Source: Nymphaea colorata (Eukaryota; Streptophyta; Magnoliopsida; Nymphaeales; Nymphaeaceae). From it: a stretch of DNA of 64,000 bases. The position numbers and the translations under genes are program-made. Position 1 is the stretch's first letter. Each line of letters begins with the position of its first letter. The notes below the pieces were generated by a model that made no database searches, was not told the origin of the DNA, and worked only from the letters and a program-made list of their open reading frames with translations. Where the stretch lies: the NCBI RefSeq assembly GCF_008831285.2, contig NC_045139.1, positions 20,566,412 to 20,630,411 of the forward strand, written 5' to 3'. Below, in pieces: positions 12,019-24,126 of this stretch.

Positions 12019-13880
12019 TAGGAAGAGAAGGAAAAAATCCCTTCGTAGGCAAATCTCAACGTATTTTTGTTCCTTCATTGTTTCTACTTGTATTCTTCAA
12101 AGGAGTTTTTTTGAGGGTTAGGAGAAATGTGAATACCCCTCTTGTAATGAGTTGTTTCTTCCTGAGAGTGGAAGCTGTCTCGCATGATTTTTTTTCCTAG
12201 GAGCTCTCTAGGGCCAGTTTGGTGAGTAGATGGCCTACGACCTAGTGGTTACATGTTTAATCTTTTTCCTTACCAGTATGTACACACATGAACATTTGAA
12301 ATATGCATGCACTTTGTTTTCTATATTGCCACGTGTCAAGTGTGCATTTTGACCTTTGAGTCATCACCTACGAGTGAGCAGATACAGGTGAATGAACAAT
12401 CATTTGTGGCGTTGATTGTGCTGATGGATGCAGTTTCATGTCGTCATGAGGCGCTACTTCCTCTGATGTTGGGGGATTCGAGTTTTCCTATTTTTCTATC
12501 GCCTACAGGCGTAACTTTATCCTAAAATGTGTCAAATAGCATGATATGGTTTCTAATGAACATTATCAACATTGCACAAATGTCTGTTAGCTAGCATTTC
12601 TATGCGATTACACCAACTGATATATGACGATATGATGTAATGTTCATGGGTACCACGACCATCTTATGTTTGCAAGTGGACCTCTACGAGAGGTGTTGTA
12701 TTATAACTAGGGTCGAGAGGCTGGCATTGAACCAATGCTTGTGTGGATGTGATTTCAGACCTGCAAATGTTATTATTTGATGTTGTTCAATGGTTTAGTA
12801 TGTGTTTCTCAATGTATTTTACTGAATATTGTAATATGATCATATGGGGCATGTGGATATGGTTTTGAGAGCTTGAGTATGAGACATGCGTAAAGTAACA
12901 GCCAAAAGCCAGTTTTACTGTGAATGGACTTTACTGAATGGATGCTAGCCGAGCCTACTGTAAAAGGGGTTAGGTGCATGGCATAGGTGTCCGAGCTTGG
13001 TTCTAAGAAAGGCTTACCTAGAATGAACTTTATCGTGAAGTGCACCTCACACCGGCTATTAGCAAGTAGCCATTACCATTAATAGTTTGGGATGCATTAC
13101 TGCAGAAGTGGTAGTTGAGCTTAGCCTAGTTTGGAGTCACAGCTAGAGTTATCCCATACTTTTTTTATCCCCAGCAACTCGGTTGTGCTATGACCATAAG
13201 CTGCAGTGGTCTTGTGTACATCACAGTGGTGAATACATTGTCACTTAGTATGTGGGTATATATGCAGTTATTGGATAATGTTATTTAAGGTGATTAGTTT
13301 GTTATATAGATGGACTATGTTGTGTATTGACACATGTTATTCGTGTCCTATGGTTTGCTTGGATTGTGCATTGTAGGCTCAAAATAGGCCATACTCAGAG
13401 TTTATCTCTGATGCTTTGATGTTGTTTTTTGGTACTTGCTCGGCATAAGCTAGTGTTTCTCGATCGTGATGCTATCATGAGAAAGGGTGACTGCTGGGCA
13501 TCGTGATTTACACCATTCTTGCTATATGTTTTTGCTGTCCACCCAGTTTCTATATATTTCAATCATGCATAGCAATACGCATTTGTATAGAAACTGCAAT
13601 GAATATTTGTATGTTTTAGGTTTGATCTCTAGAGTATGGGTGTGTCACATGTTAGTTATATTATACACACACTAACACACCACTATGATAAATAGAGCAC
13701 ATATATATGCTTAGGATAGGACAAGCTATGTGCCAATTACATAGGAAGTTATTATACTATATCGTAGTACAGTTGTACTATTCATTAATTAGAAGACAAT
13801 TTTGTACACTATGTATGATTCACATCCGTTGTACAATGGGTCGTTACTGGATATAGTTGTTAATGGTATCATCATAACAG
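12019..13880. other. No gene; probably includes the 5' LTR of the Gypsy element
   Basis: No coding region is supported. Because a tRNA-Met primer-binding site follows directly after ATAACA near 13879, the last part of this stretch should be an LTR. I could not place its start because no second LTR copy was recognised in the window. Confidence 0.35.
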
Positions 13881-13881
13881 T

Positions 13882-13893
13882 TGGTATCAGAGC
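13882..13893 (+). other. Primer-binding site (initiator tRNA-Met type)
   Basis: TGGTATCAGAGC is the classic plant retrotransposon primer-binding site complementary to the 3' end of initiator tRNA-Met. It sits three bases after an ...AACA LTR-type end and about 180 bp before the start of the gag-like sequence. Confidence 0.8.
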
Positions 13894-15530
13894 ACCCATT
13901 TATTCTTGAGAAAAGCAATTGATCCTTAGTACTGTTTGCCAAGTGAAATAATTTAGTAGTTATTTGATTTGAATTATACTTTTTGTTGTTGCTTTATGAT
14001 GTGGATTATGATGTTTTGAGTCATATATAGTGCACATGTAATTTTTAGAGTGTTGGTTTGTTGATGGCACCAAGATGTCACACACTACCTGTCATCATGC
14101 CCAACAGGTGTTTATGAGGCTAGTGCTTCTTCTGAGGGAGAAAAGAGAGCCCAGCAGTAGGAACCTGATGATCAAGCCCTTATTTTGGAGACCCTGCATG
14201 AACTCACAGGGTTTGTGCAAGCTTTATATAGGCTACTGCATGTCATGTCAGGTAGAGGCTACTATGTGCTGGTAGCTGTGGCACTAATTCAATCAGTTGT
14301 TACAACCGCTACAATCCTTATACCCTTAGTGCATCCATTATCCAAGACTCAGTATAAGCACTTTTGAACATGAAGCCACTAAAAATTCATAAGCAGTGAT
14401 GGTGTAGAAGTGGAGAAGAATGGCTTAAAGAGATCGAAAATGCTTTCGTGATGTCTAAGATGCTTGAAGAGTGGAAACTTAGACATGTCACTTACATGTT
14501 GGGCATAGATGTAGAGGACTAGTGGATAACACCAAAGAGTCATGTTTTTGAGATAGGGATACTTCATGGGAAAAATTTAGATAGCTATTTGTTGAGAGTT
14601 ACATTCCTGATCATGTACGACTGAGCTGTATACAAGAATTATGTAACCTATCCTAGTAAGGAATGAGTATGACAGACTATGTGGCCAAATTTAGATATAT
14701 TGAGAAGTACTGCTCCCATATTTATATTACACAAATTCATCAAGGATTGGACACATAGGTTTTATGTCAAGGTGATGAGCACAAAACCAACTAATCTAAA
14801 GGAAACAATGAAAATGGCTATCAGATTCAAAGATAATTGGGCTCAGGTGCAAGAGTGCATCGAGAAGAAGAGAGTGGATGTTCTCAGTGAGATCAATCAG
14901 AAGAACGTGAAGAAGCATTTCCCACTCAGAAGAAGAATGCCTCCACCTCCTCTGTAGGAGTAAAGGCCACCATCACCAAGATAGTAATGTTTAGGCTGTA
15001 CAGAATGCTAGGGCCCCAAATTATTAGGTGTTTGTCTTTTTTATGGTGCAAATGGGCATTTTATTGGGATTGCCCGAAAAAGAGAGAACAACAACATCAA
15101 CGATAACAACAGTCATAATTGTCAACCAAGAACGGTCCACCTTTGCCTGTCAGGTGGATTCTAGTTAGCCATATCGCATGAGGGCAATGGGGCATGTATA
15201 TTCTAAGACTATTGAAGATTTATAAACTCTATGATGTGATCTCATCGAAGGCCTCCACTCATAGAGCCAGTCCTCAGCTAGCAACACTTGCCCTAAAAGT
15301 GCAACAACGCATTCATATGGGAAACCTTGCCTACCTGCCGAGTTTGATTGGAGCAAAGGTAGATATATCCCAGATAGATAAAATTCTTGAAGTTCAAAGT
15401 TCACTCAAGCTTTTCCTAAGGATCTCCAAAATTACAGCCACCTTGAGAGATTGACTTTACCATTGATCTCGTGTCTGACATTGCACCAATCTTGAAGGCA
15501 TCTTATAAAAGGACCCTGTCAAGTTGGGAT
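13882..15530 (+). mobile_element. Decayed Ty3/Gypsy retrotransposon, gag remnant
   Basis: After the primer-binding site, translation in shifting frames yields a plant Gypsy gag. About 14410-14520 reads EEWLKEIENAFVMSKMLEEW then HVTYMLG..VEDWW-like, the core of the retrotransposon gag domain. 14670-14950 reads as the .DYVAKFR.IEKYCPH segment, with frame changes, and ends in a basic stretch. At about 15030-15075 a degenerate CCHC knuckle can be seen (YGANGHFIG then DCPKK one base out of frame); its second Cys is Tyr. The 15180-15530 tail fits the protease/early-RT linker only loosely. No RT, integrase or 3' LTR follows; the sequence meets a minus-strand Copia near 15.53 kb. The element is dead and truncated. 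Confidence 0.7.
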
Positions 15531-16619
15531 ATACAATATAATCATCTAAAATTACACTTCTCATCCCTCTAGTAGATCTTCTTACCTGTTCATGAGTTTC
15601 TTGAGGTTGTTGAGTTTGATTTTTAGGAAAGACCTATGTTTCATCAGTAGGAAGATCTTGGATGATACCTTGTTTTGCATTTGCTATTTGATCTATGTCA
15701 AGCAACTGAACATGGTCTTCACAATAATTGTAGGAATAGAAAAACGATCTTCGTCAAATCCAAGTCTTTAATCTTATCACATCTCCCAAACTTTGTCATC
15801 AAATAAACAAGCATTTCCTGTCTCTAAAAAGGATTTGTTAACATGGTGATAAAACTTTTAGCCCCTAGATCTTTTAGAATATCCAATAAAGTAGCAGCTA
15901 ACTGTTCAAGTGTCTAATTTTCTTTCGTTAGACCTATATGGACTAGCCTCAACTAGACATCCTCAAATATAAAAATGTTTCATACTAGGCTTCTTGCATG
16001 TCTACAATTCATAAGGGGTTTTACATGTTGCTTTATTTAGTATTCTATTCAATATATATGCTACATCCTTTAGTGTTTCACTACAAAGACATTTAAATAA
16101 GGTGGAATGACTAATCATAGTCCTTACGATATCCTTAAGAGTCCTATTTTGTTTTTCAACAACACCATTCATGCACGAACTATCCAGTATTTGTATTGAG
16201 AGACAATACCACATTCCTTTGGAAACTTAGCAAATGGTCCCAGCTGTTATTCACCTGATCCATCATAGTATTCATCACCATGGATAGATTTGATGGCTTT
16301 AATCCTTTTGCCGAGTTGGTTTTTAACTTCAGCATTAAAAACTTTGAACACATTCAACGACTGTGACTTTTCATGAATTAAATACAAGTATCTATAACAA
16401 GAATAATCGTCTATGAACGTTATAAAATACTATTGGTCATTCCATGAAACCATAAGGAATGGACCACAATATGAGTATGAATAAATTATAAGACATCTAA
16501 ACATCTCTAAGCACAAGTTTTCTTAATGTTTGTTTGTTTCCTTTTGATGCATTTTATGCACACAATAAATATGCCATCTAAACATTACATATTATGATTA
16601 AAAAAATTAGAAATCTACT

Positions 16620-17440
16620 GATTTTATAGCTAGCTGCTCCAAAAATGAGGAGATTTACCAAGAGCTAGCCACCTCAAAAATGAAGAGAATTTCCCCCTTT
16701 TTGCTCACGCACCGACTGAAAAGACCAAGGCACGAACAAAGAGAAATGGGGGCCGTGTAGCTGAGGCAAAATAGAGTACATAAGAAGGCAGCTAATGAAG
16801 TAGAATAGGGCCTGAAAGCTGGGGCTGTGGGGGCTACAAAACACCGGCCTGCATCTAACGCAAAAGGAAATTAATGAAAGTGGTGACTGTTGTAGAAGGG
16901 ACATGAACCCACGATGCCACACTACAAACCGGCAGCAACTGGTGTTGAGTGATGGGAACAGTAATAGCTGGGAGTGAGGGTGTCAGTAGCAGCAGGAGTC
17001 AACGGTAGCAAAAGCACCGAGTGATGGCGGAAGCACACTTGTCGGTGAGCAGTGGAGGCAATAGGGGCAAAAGGCGACCACAAACAAAGAGCAGACAACA
17101 AGATTCATAGTGGGGATGCAACTGGATACATGTTGAGCGAGAGATTTTGTTCACTGACATTGGGCCAACATTAGGGAAGAAGGGATGGTATAGGGTTACA
17201 GCTGCCGTCTTGTGATGGTTATGCTGCTGTTGTGCTGGAAGTGGATGGGTGAACACGGGTTGTGCTGCTGTGGCGGTGAAGATGCAACTCTTGCACACCT
17301 TATAGTGATTAATTTTTTATCCATGGATTTTTATCGGAACTCTCAAGGTCCGATTTTTGTCCAAGCTCTTAACCTCTAGAGCATAGGCTTTTCCCCCATG
17401 CATGATGAGGTGTGGATAAAACTCAATAACACAGACAAAA
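16620..17440. other. Unidentified insertion inside the minus-strand Copia
   Basis: Copia-like sequence is recognisable on both sides but not here. GC content is higher than in the neighbours. A diverged tandem pair occurs at its left end (AGCTGCTCCAAAAATGAGGA and CTAGCCACCTCAAAAATGAA, about 16631-16690). The minus strand contains GGGTTCATGTCCC near 16900, which resembles a tRNA-type B box with one mismatch, so a SINE is conceivable. No convincing A box was found. Confidence 0.35.
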
Positions 17441-17829
17441 GTCCATGCTCTACAGTGATGTCCGCACCCATCGAACACCCCCTTACATAAGAAACAACTT
17501 GATATTTTATCTTTATGTCTTTTTTGCTTCTTCTACAGTAGTGAATCATCTACAACTTAGGCTTTTTCCTCTTTCGAGTTTTAACTTTAGACATAGTTGT
17601 CATGCGAGTACTTTCTACTTTTTGTCTTCTCTTATTCCATCATCTCTTCCTCTTGCACACAATGCATTACTTCGTTCGGCAGTAGTAACTAACCTTAAAA
17701 TAGTTAAATTGTGCCGAAAGATAAACACTAAATATAGAAGCAAGTCTTAAGAAAACTCCAATTTAAGCGCTTTCAGTTTTGAAAGAAGATGAGACATTTG
17801 TATTATGTACTCTTTAATGTTTCTTTTTC

Positions 17830-18480
17830 TAGGCATCGGGCCGCTCAGCCCGGGCCCGGCCCCGCCGGCCCATCGGGCCGCTCAGCCCAGCCCGGACCCT
17901 GCCCGGCACGGCCTGCCCAGCCCTCCCGACCCAGCCCCTTTCCTCCGCCCTCCCGAACCCAGGCCCCTTTCCCCCTCCCGACCCCCTTTCCCCCGCCCTC
18001 CCGTCGCGCTCTGATGGAGGAGGAGGGGGAGGGAGACGGAGGACGGGAGGAGGAGGGGGAGCGGCGAGGGAGACGGCGAAGGAGGGAGAGGGAGAGGGGG
18101 AGTGGAGAGGGGGAGCGGGAGCAGAGAGGGAGAGGGAGAGGGAGAAGGGGAGCGGGAGCAGAGAGGGAGAGGGAGAGGGAGAAGGGGAGCGGGAGCAGAG
18201 AGGGAGAGGGAGAGGGGGAGTGGAGAGGGGGAGCGGGAGCAGAGAGGGAGAGGGAGAGGGGGAGCAGGAGCAGAGAGGGAGAGGGAGAGGGGGGAGCAGG
18301 AGTAGAGAGGGAGAGGGGAAGCGGAGAGGGAGAGGGTAAGCGAGAGAGGGGGAGGGGGAGGGGGAGTGGAGAGGGAGAGGGAGAGCGGGAGGGGAGGGAG
18401 AGGGAGAGGGGGACCGGAGATATAGTGAGGGAGTCGGGCCGGGCCGCCACCGGGCCGGCCTATCGGGCCCGGGCCAGGTT
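17830..18480. mobile_element. GC-rich GGGCC-type insert with polypurine expansion
   Basis: About 650 bp of strikingly GC-rich DNA interrupts the Copia gag, whose reading resumes on both sides. It starts TAGGCATCGGGCCG and its flanks are built of GGGCCGG/CCGGCCC words (17830-17900 and 18431-18475), the style of an abundant plant hAT-type MITE. The centre (about 18010-18420) is an almost pure purine tract of GAGAGGGAGAGGG units with GAGCGGGAGCAGA variants. No matching right terminus or 8-bp target duplication was found, so it may be truncated. Long ORFs predicted on both strands in all frames here are artefacts of the repeat. Confidence 0.6.
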
Positions 18481-18920
18481 TGAACAAACGTTTGCCAAAA
18501 GTATGCATGCATCTACTTTCTCGTTTTTGGTAAAATGCTTTTCCATTTCATCTAGGAGTTATTTATCATTTACATCTCAGATATGACCTCCCTAAAAGTT
18601 TCTGAAATCGCATGTTTCATGATCATGAGGCTCATCCAATTGAAAGGTTGTCACTTCTTAAAGTTCCTTTTATTCGAAGTAGAACTTTCATTTGTAAGAG
18701 CCTTTGGCACTTACTCTCTTAAGGCAAGATCCAGATCCATGCACCCAAGAACTATCCTTTCTCTTTCTAGTTTTTGAAGTTTGAGCCATTCTATAGAGAG
18801 ATAAAATTCTATTTGCATAGATATTGAAGGAAGATTGACATTAACTACACAAATAACAAAATAGTCAAACACAAGCTAATGTTTGAACATACATGCAATT
18901 CCATTAAAGGTGTGTTTGTC

Positions 18921-18957
18921 GGGAGAGGAATCCACTATATAAGTGGGTTCCTCATCC
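18921..18957. repeat. Hairpin in MITE-like sequence
   Basis: GAGGAATCCACT (18925-18936) pairs with AGTGGGTTCCTC (18942-18953) at 11 of 12 positions. The flanking GGG and CCC extend the stem. It lies just after GGTGTGTTTGTCGGGA, a common start style of plant MITEs. Confidence 0.6.
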
Positions 18958-19279
18958 CAAAATTCAAATTTTCATCCCAATCCGACAAGCAAGAGATTGT
19001 ATTCATGAATATTCGATGCAAAATCAGGATTGTGATCCATGTTTTTCGATCCACCCAAGAGGGAAACAATCGAAATCGGAATCCATGGAAAATTTATTTT
19101 CCCATTAGGGCTTTCGTATTCTCCCTCTTCTCATTGTCTTCCTCCGCTGTAGCACTCCGCCGCAGCCTCATCCATCAGTTTCCTCATTGTTGCTTGCTGC
19201 ACAGGGCCACAGGCCATTCAGCCCTCCATTGCAGGTTAGCTCCCTTAACCCCCTCGTTGCATCCATCTTGATGTTGTGG

Positions 19280-19960
19280 TTCCCCTTTAGAAAATCCACT
19301 CCCAAGTCTTCTTAAATGGCTACCGGCAGAACATATCCATAGCCACCATGCTGGTCAACCTCTATGCTCTCTATATCTTCAGCAACCTTCACTTGGATTG
19401 CTTGATTCTGCAGAAGCTCCGCAAGCCAAGCATCCATATATGGAATTCCATTATCCAGGCCTTCTGCCAGAGGCCATCCCTCCCTTTGGAAGCAGTCTTC
19501 AATTACAAAATGGTGGCATCCTCTTTCTTGCCCAATAAGTACAGCGTCTCCTTTGTGCTCAAGGCCTGTACTAAAGCTGGACTAGCGCAAGAAGGTCCAT
19601 GCAATGATTATGAAATGCGGCTTCTCTGAGGATATCATCATGCCAACATATATGCTACTTGCTTACATAGAAAATTCTTTAACATAGAGTTGCCACCAAG
19701 AGAGAAGTCGTTTGCTGGAATGTTGTGCTGGCTTGCTTTTCATAAGCCAGGATTCATGAGGAAATGTTGTCGTCTTATGTAGAGATGCAGGATTCTGGAG
19801 TTGCTATCAATGAATTTACACTTGTGAGCTTGCTTGCTTCATGTGTCCATGTTGGGGCGTTGGGGCTTGGTGAGAGGTTTTATTGATTTGCTCGACAAAA
19901 TGAGTTTTCAATCTTATTAATGTGTACTTTGTGGTTATCGACTTTGCAAAGTTGTTAATG
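19280..19960 (+). pseudogene. PPR protein fragment (PLS-type), frameshifted
   Basis: Plus-strand translation shows pentatricopeptide motifs. An open part at 19348-19629 reads MLVNLYALYIF, LRKPSIHIWNSIIQAF, then LPLEAVF.YKMVASSFLPN, then SFVLKACTKAGLAQEG. After a frame change it continues with a CGFSEDIIMP segment, and later, in other frames, VEMQDSGVAINEFTLVSLLA and HVGALGLGERFY. The upstream part HSQVFLNGYRQNISIATMLV is in frame with the first block. PPR proteins bind organellar RNA; this fragment covers only three or four repeats, has several frameshifts and lacks the E/DYW end, so it is a pseudogene. It sits between MITE-like sequences at about 18.9 and 20.2 kb, which suggests capture or insertion by a transposon. 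Confidence 0.7.
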
Positions 19961-20089
19961 TTGTTATAAAGGAGAAATTTAAGGTTTGAACATGTTGCAT
20001 AATATCAATGCTCCAAATTTTTTTCCATGATGCAGCAAACACCGGATGGAAATCCAGCAGTTTATAATCCAAGTTCAACAAACAAGCCC

Positions 20090-20200
20090 ACATTTTAGAA
20101 TGGGGACGCAAATCCCCATTCTACAGGTTCTAGGATTCAAAGCCTGAGATTTCTATCCTAGGATTTCAATCCTGGTGCTGCCGAACGTTATCTAAATGAA
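20090..20200. repeat. MITE-like terminal sequence with palindromes
   Basis: AATGGGGA and TCCCCATT (about 20098-20120) form an inverted pair around CGCAAA. Repeated AGGATT/AATCCT words follow, ending in CTGGTGCTGCCGAACG. Read in reverse, the end GTTCGGCAGCACCAGGA resembles GTTTGTCGGGAGAGGAA at 18914-18930, so the two might be termini of one 1.3-kb element around the PPR fragment. The match is loose. Confidence 0.35.
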
Positions 20201-22320
20201 CAAATTCAAATAAATGTAACCCATCGCAGAACACCTCACACAACATTTATATCATATCCTTGAACAGTAACATCAACTTATAAGTGGTATTCTATATAGT
20301 AACAAATATTAATAAACAACGTTGTCGAACGACAAATCTATTTTTGGACTGACTTGTTGTTCACATGAAAATCTTATAGATAATCACATATCTATTACTG
20401 AAAAATATGTTTGAACTTTTGTCAGACAGTAGCCTTCCTTTGGGCTGATTATTGTTTGCATGAAGGACAAACACACAAACGTCTTAATATTCCAAAATAA
20501 ACTAAGTACAACATAAGTGGCTACTTTGTTAGTATGTTATTTCAATCAATTCATCTTTAAAATATCAGACTAGACCACAATTTAAATTTGAATACCAATA
20601 TAACAAGTCTTGCATGCACGAACTATTCAATATATTAAAACAAATGGAGCTATGTCATGGTCTTAGAGCCAGACCAAATAGACAAAGGTCATGAGCTTGC
20701 AACCAAAGCCAGAAGGGATCAGAATCTTGACTTCAAATACATATCCAAACAGATCCAAATCATGATTTCATACCTAAACCCACGTATATCCAAAGCATGA
20801 TACTAGATCCAAATCATGACTTCATATCAAGACCTGATGGGTCCATGTCATGGATCTGGATCTAGACCAAATAGACCTAGATAATGACCTTAGATCCAAA
20901 ACCAAATGGATCGAAACGTGAACTTGCATCAAAACTATATGTATCTAGAACAAAGATTCAACCTAACTGAATGGGTCTCGTACATAAATTTGGACCAAAA
21001 AATAGATATGGATATAAACATTCTAAATATGCAAATTCTGACATGAATTTAACATGGATGCAAAAACTAGATAAAATATCCAGATTCAATTCAATATGCC
21101 ATAACAATTAAATCCAACACGAAACCAAAATATATCTAGATCCAACTAGAAAGATGCAAAATAATTGTATATGTATCCAAATCATGCTCTATGCAAAATA
21201 AGACATGAAAAATTTGGACAATATACGACCATGTTAGGTTAATAAACACCATTAAAAAGAAGAAGAAGAAGAATAAATTAATAGGCTTCCAGTACTTTAA
21301 AATCAGTTTCAAACAGATTTTTTTAATGGAGGAACGGTTCGGCGTTGCACATGTACCACCAAAACAGTGTGGGGTGTTGGGGTGAGGTGGGTAGACCAAA
21401 GGCCTTCCCCTTCCGCCCACCGGTAACCTCATGTTGGTATTGTCGCCTAATGAGGGACCCAGCCAGGTCCCTCTCTCTCTCTCTCTCTCTCTTGCTTCTA
21501 TGTGCCCAACAGTGACGGCAGTAGCCTCATGGCTGCGATTGCCACTAGGAGGGCGGCATACCCTCCTCCCTTCGTCGGCAACAGCATTCTGTAGCTACTG
21601 TTGCAGCCATGTGATTACCAAACATTGCCTGTGTAGGTCACAGGCAAAGCCGGTTATATACGCTGCCTCCTAGTATGTAATTTCATGTGTCATTTTAAGT
21701 ATGACAAAAAAAATCCCATGACTAATACAAAAGGAAATTTTGGTAAGGATAAAGACGAGATAAGATTTGGAGATTCGATAAAGGTCAAATTTGTCAGTTT
21801 GTATATGCATATCGTTGTAACCAATATACCCCTCTTGGCAATAAAAAGTGTTTTTGTTTTTTGTCTCACTCATAGCGTTGTCTCGTTATCTCTTAAATAT
21901 TTTCATTATCTCATAAACATTTTACTATCTCATCAACCACTTGTATCTAACATTAACTCGGCAGCCAAATCGAGGTCAAGTTGGATCGAAGAGGAATCGA
22001 CTAGTGAACTCGATTGACACTAATGCCCCTCAGTTGATGGCTGAAATGATGCAAGTAGCCCATACGTGAAGTTGTCGTTGTTGTCCAAAAATACCATTCG
22101 ATGCAGCAAAACAGCTTTTCGAAAAGAGTGTGTGCTGAGGTTGCATTGCAAAAACAGAAAAAGGTTTGGTTCGCATGGAAGACCTGGGTCCGAGAGTACA
22201 AAAGATCTATATAAGAAATAACTCATACTGTAATGTCATGGGAGTTGGATTATATCGACTAAATGTTAGGGGCACGAGTGTCATTCTTAATGAAGTTTTT
22301 ATGTTCCTTCCATAAAGAGG
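20200..22320. other. No gene; degenerate repeats and a CT microsatellite
   Basis: About 20740-21130 consists of loosely repeated ATCCAAATCATGA/AGATCCAAA words similar to those at 54.6-55.1 kb and 63.8-64.0 kb. (CT)11 lies at 21471-21492. No coding region is supported; the ORF at 21431-21673 is low-complexity and has no recognisable motif. Confidence 0.4.
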
Positions 22321-24126
22321 AACCTAATGTCTATTCCTACTCTAGCTAGAAAAGGTTTTGAAGTTCATTTTGTTCCATGGAAAATCACAGTAGGAAAACA
22401 TGGGTGGACCATGATCGAGGAAAAATATGTAAAAGAATATAGCATGTTTAAGCTTAACAAAATAAATAAAGCTTCAAGTTCTGCTTATATTGATTGTGCG
22501 TTGAGTACAAGCAAAAATTTATAGCATGAAAGATTAAGACATGTAAGTATTAACAAGATGAAAACTTAGGCACAACAAGGTATAATACCTTATATAAATA
22601 TAAATGATTTTGTGAAACGTGAGTCTTGTTTATATGGAAAGATAGCAAGAAAATCCTTTCTGTTTGAAGTAATTCAGGCCACTGATCTATTGGACATTAT
22701 CCATATAGACATTTGTAGACCTTTCAGGGTCCTTACGCATAGTAGCATGTTATAGTTCATAATATTCACAGACAACTTCTCAAGATTTGGTTATCTTTAC
22801 TTAATCAAACATAAATGTAAAGCACTTGAGAAATTCAAGGAATACAAAAATGAAATCGAAAGACAACTTGGCAAATACATCAAAATTGTAAGGTCTTATT
22901 GAGGTAGTCAGTATACATCAAATGAATTTCTCGGATATTGTAAAGTCCTTGGAATTAATAGGCAAAGAACAATACCTAGAACACCACAACAAAATGGTGT
23001 TGTTGAGAGGTGTAACAGAACCCTCTTGAACATGGTAAGATTCATGTTGGCAGGTGCGCAATTACCCAAAGTATTTTGGGGTGAAGCTATGTTAACAACT
23101 ATGTATACTATAAACTGAGTGTCTTGCAAAACAGTGCCAACCGCTCCTTATGAGAGATAAACTGGTGTGAAATGAGATCTGAGACATCTCAAGAGATAGT
23201 AATCTGTAGCCCATGTGAAAATTCTAGATCAAAAAATGAATAAACTAAACACTAGATCCGTAAGATGTTTTTTTATTGAATATTCAAAATGATCTAAAGG
23301 CTAAAGATCATATCAGTTGACTATGGGACTTATCGAAAGTAGGGATGTAGACTTCCTAGAAGAACTCAATAATAAGGACAATGAACCAATTATGGAACAG
23401 TTTGGTAATGAACCAACTGACCATGAACCGTTTGAGGAATAGTCTCACAATGAACCGACTAGGGAAGAGTTTGGTAATAAACCAACTGATTTATGTACCT
23501 CATCTTCTTAGATTTTGTCAGTCATAAAAGACCTAAAGCTCTTCATATTTGAATGATTACTACATATATCTAGCAGAGAAGCTATGTTGTTTGACAGATA
23601 TTGATGAAATGTCAAACAATCTGACATGTGATGAAGCAATAAATTCTCATGAATTGTTAGATTGAATAAAACCTATGGATAAAAAAGTCAAATCCATAGA
23701 AGAGAATAAAGTATAGGACTTAGTATATCTTCCTAAGGATAGAAGACCCAATAGGTGTAAATGGATGCTAAAGGAAAAATATAAAGCTAACAGATTAGTC
23801 GAGAAATTTAAAGCAAGACCAGTGGTGAAAGTTTTTTCTCAAAAAGAATGAATTGATTATTTAGAAACCTATTCACCAGTTGTAAAATTTTCATCGATCA
23901 AAATAATTCTAGCTATTGTAGTCTTCTATGACTTGGATGTTTGTCAGATGGATCTAAAGAATTTTTTTTTTATGGTGAGTTAAAAGAAACTATATATATT
24001 ACTTAACCACAATGATAAAGATAAAGTGTACAAGTTGAATAAATCACTATACAGTTTGAAGCCATCGCCTAGATTGTGGTATTTTGCCTTTTATAAGGCA
24101 ATCACTAAGCTTGAATACGTAGCCTA

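Larger units (their letters stand above)
15530..18820 (-). mobile_element. Decayed Copia retrotransposon with two internal insertions
   Basis: Read on the minus strand, order and content are those of a Copia polyprotein. Gag lies at 18780-18480 (MSLMIMKHAISETF, EMEKHFTKNEK, LLAN) and resumes at 17815-17640 (KEYIIQMSHLLSKLKALKLE). Integrase lies at 16560-16000 (CGPFLMVSWN, YFITFIDDYS, YLYLIHEKSQSL, then DEYYDGSGE, then GVVEKQNRTLKDIVRTMISH). The linker before RT lies at 15640-15530 (RRSTRGMRS.I.DDYIV). Stops and frameshifts are frequent. Gag is split by the GC-rich block 17830-18480, and gag and integrase are separated by unrelated DNA at about 16620-17440. RT and RNase H are absent, cut where the Gypsy remnant ends. 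LTRs were not identified. Confidence 0.75.

Noticed and set aside
17789-18586. Long Arg/Glu/Gly-rich ORF on the plus strand and Pro/Ser/Leu-rich ORFs on the minus strand
   Set aside because: They come from the purine tract, which lacks stops in most frames, and lie inside a Copia insertion. There is no start context or domain.
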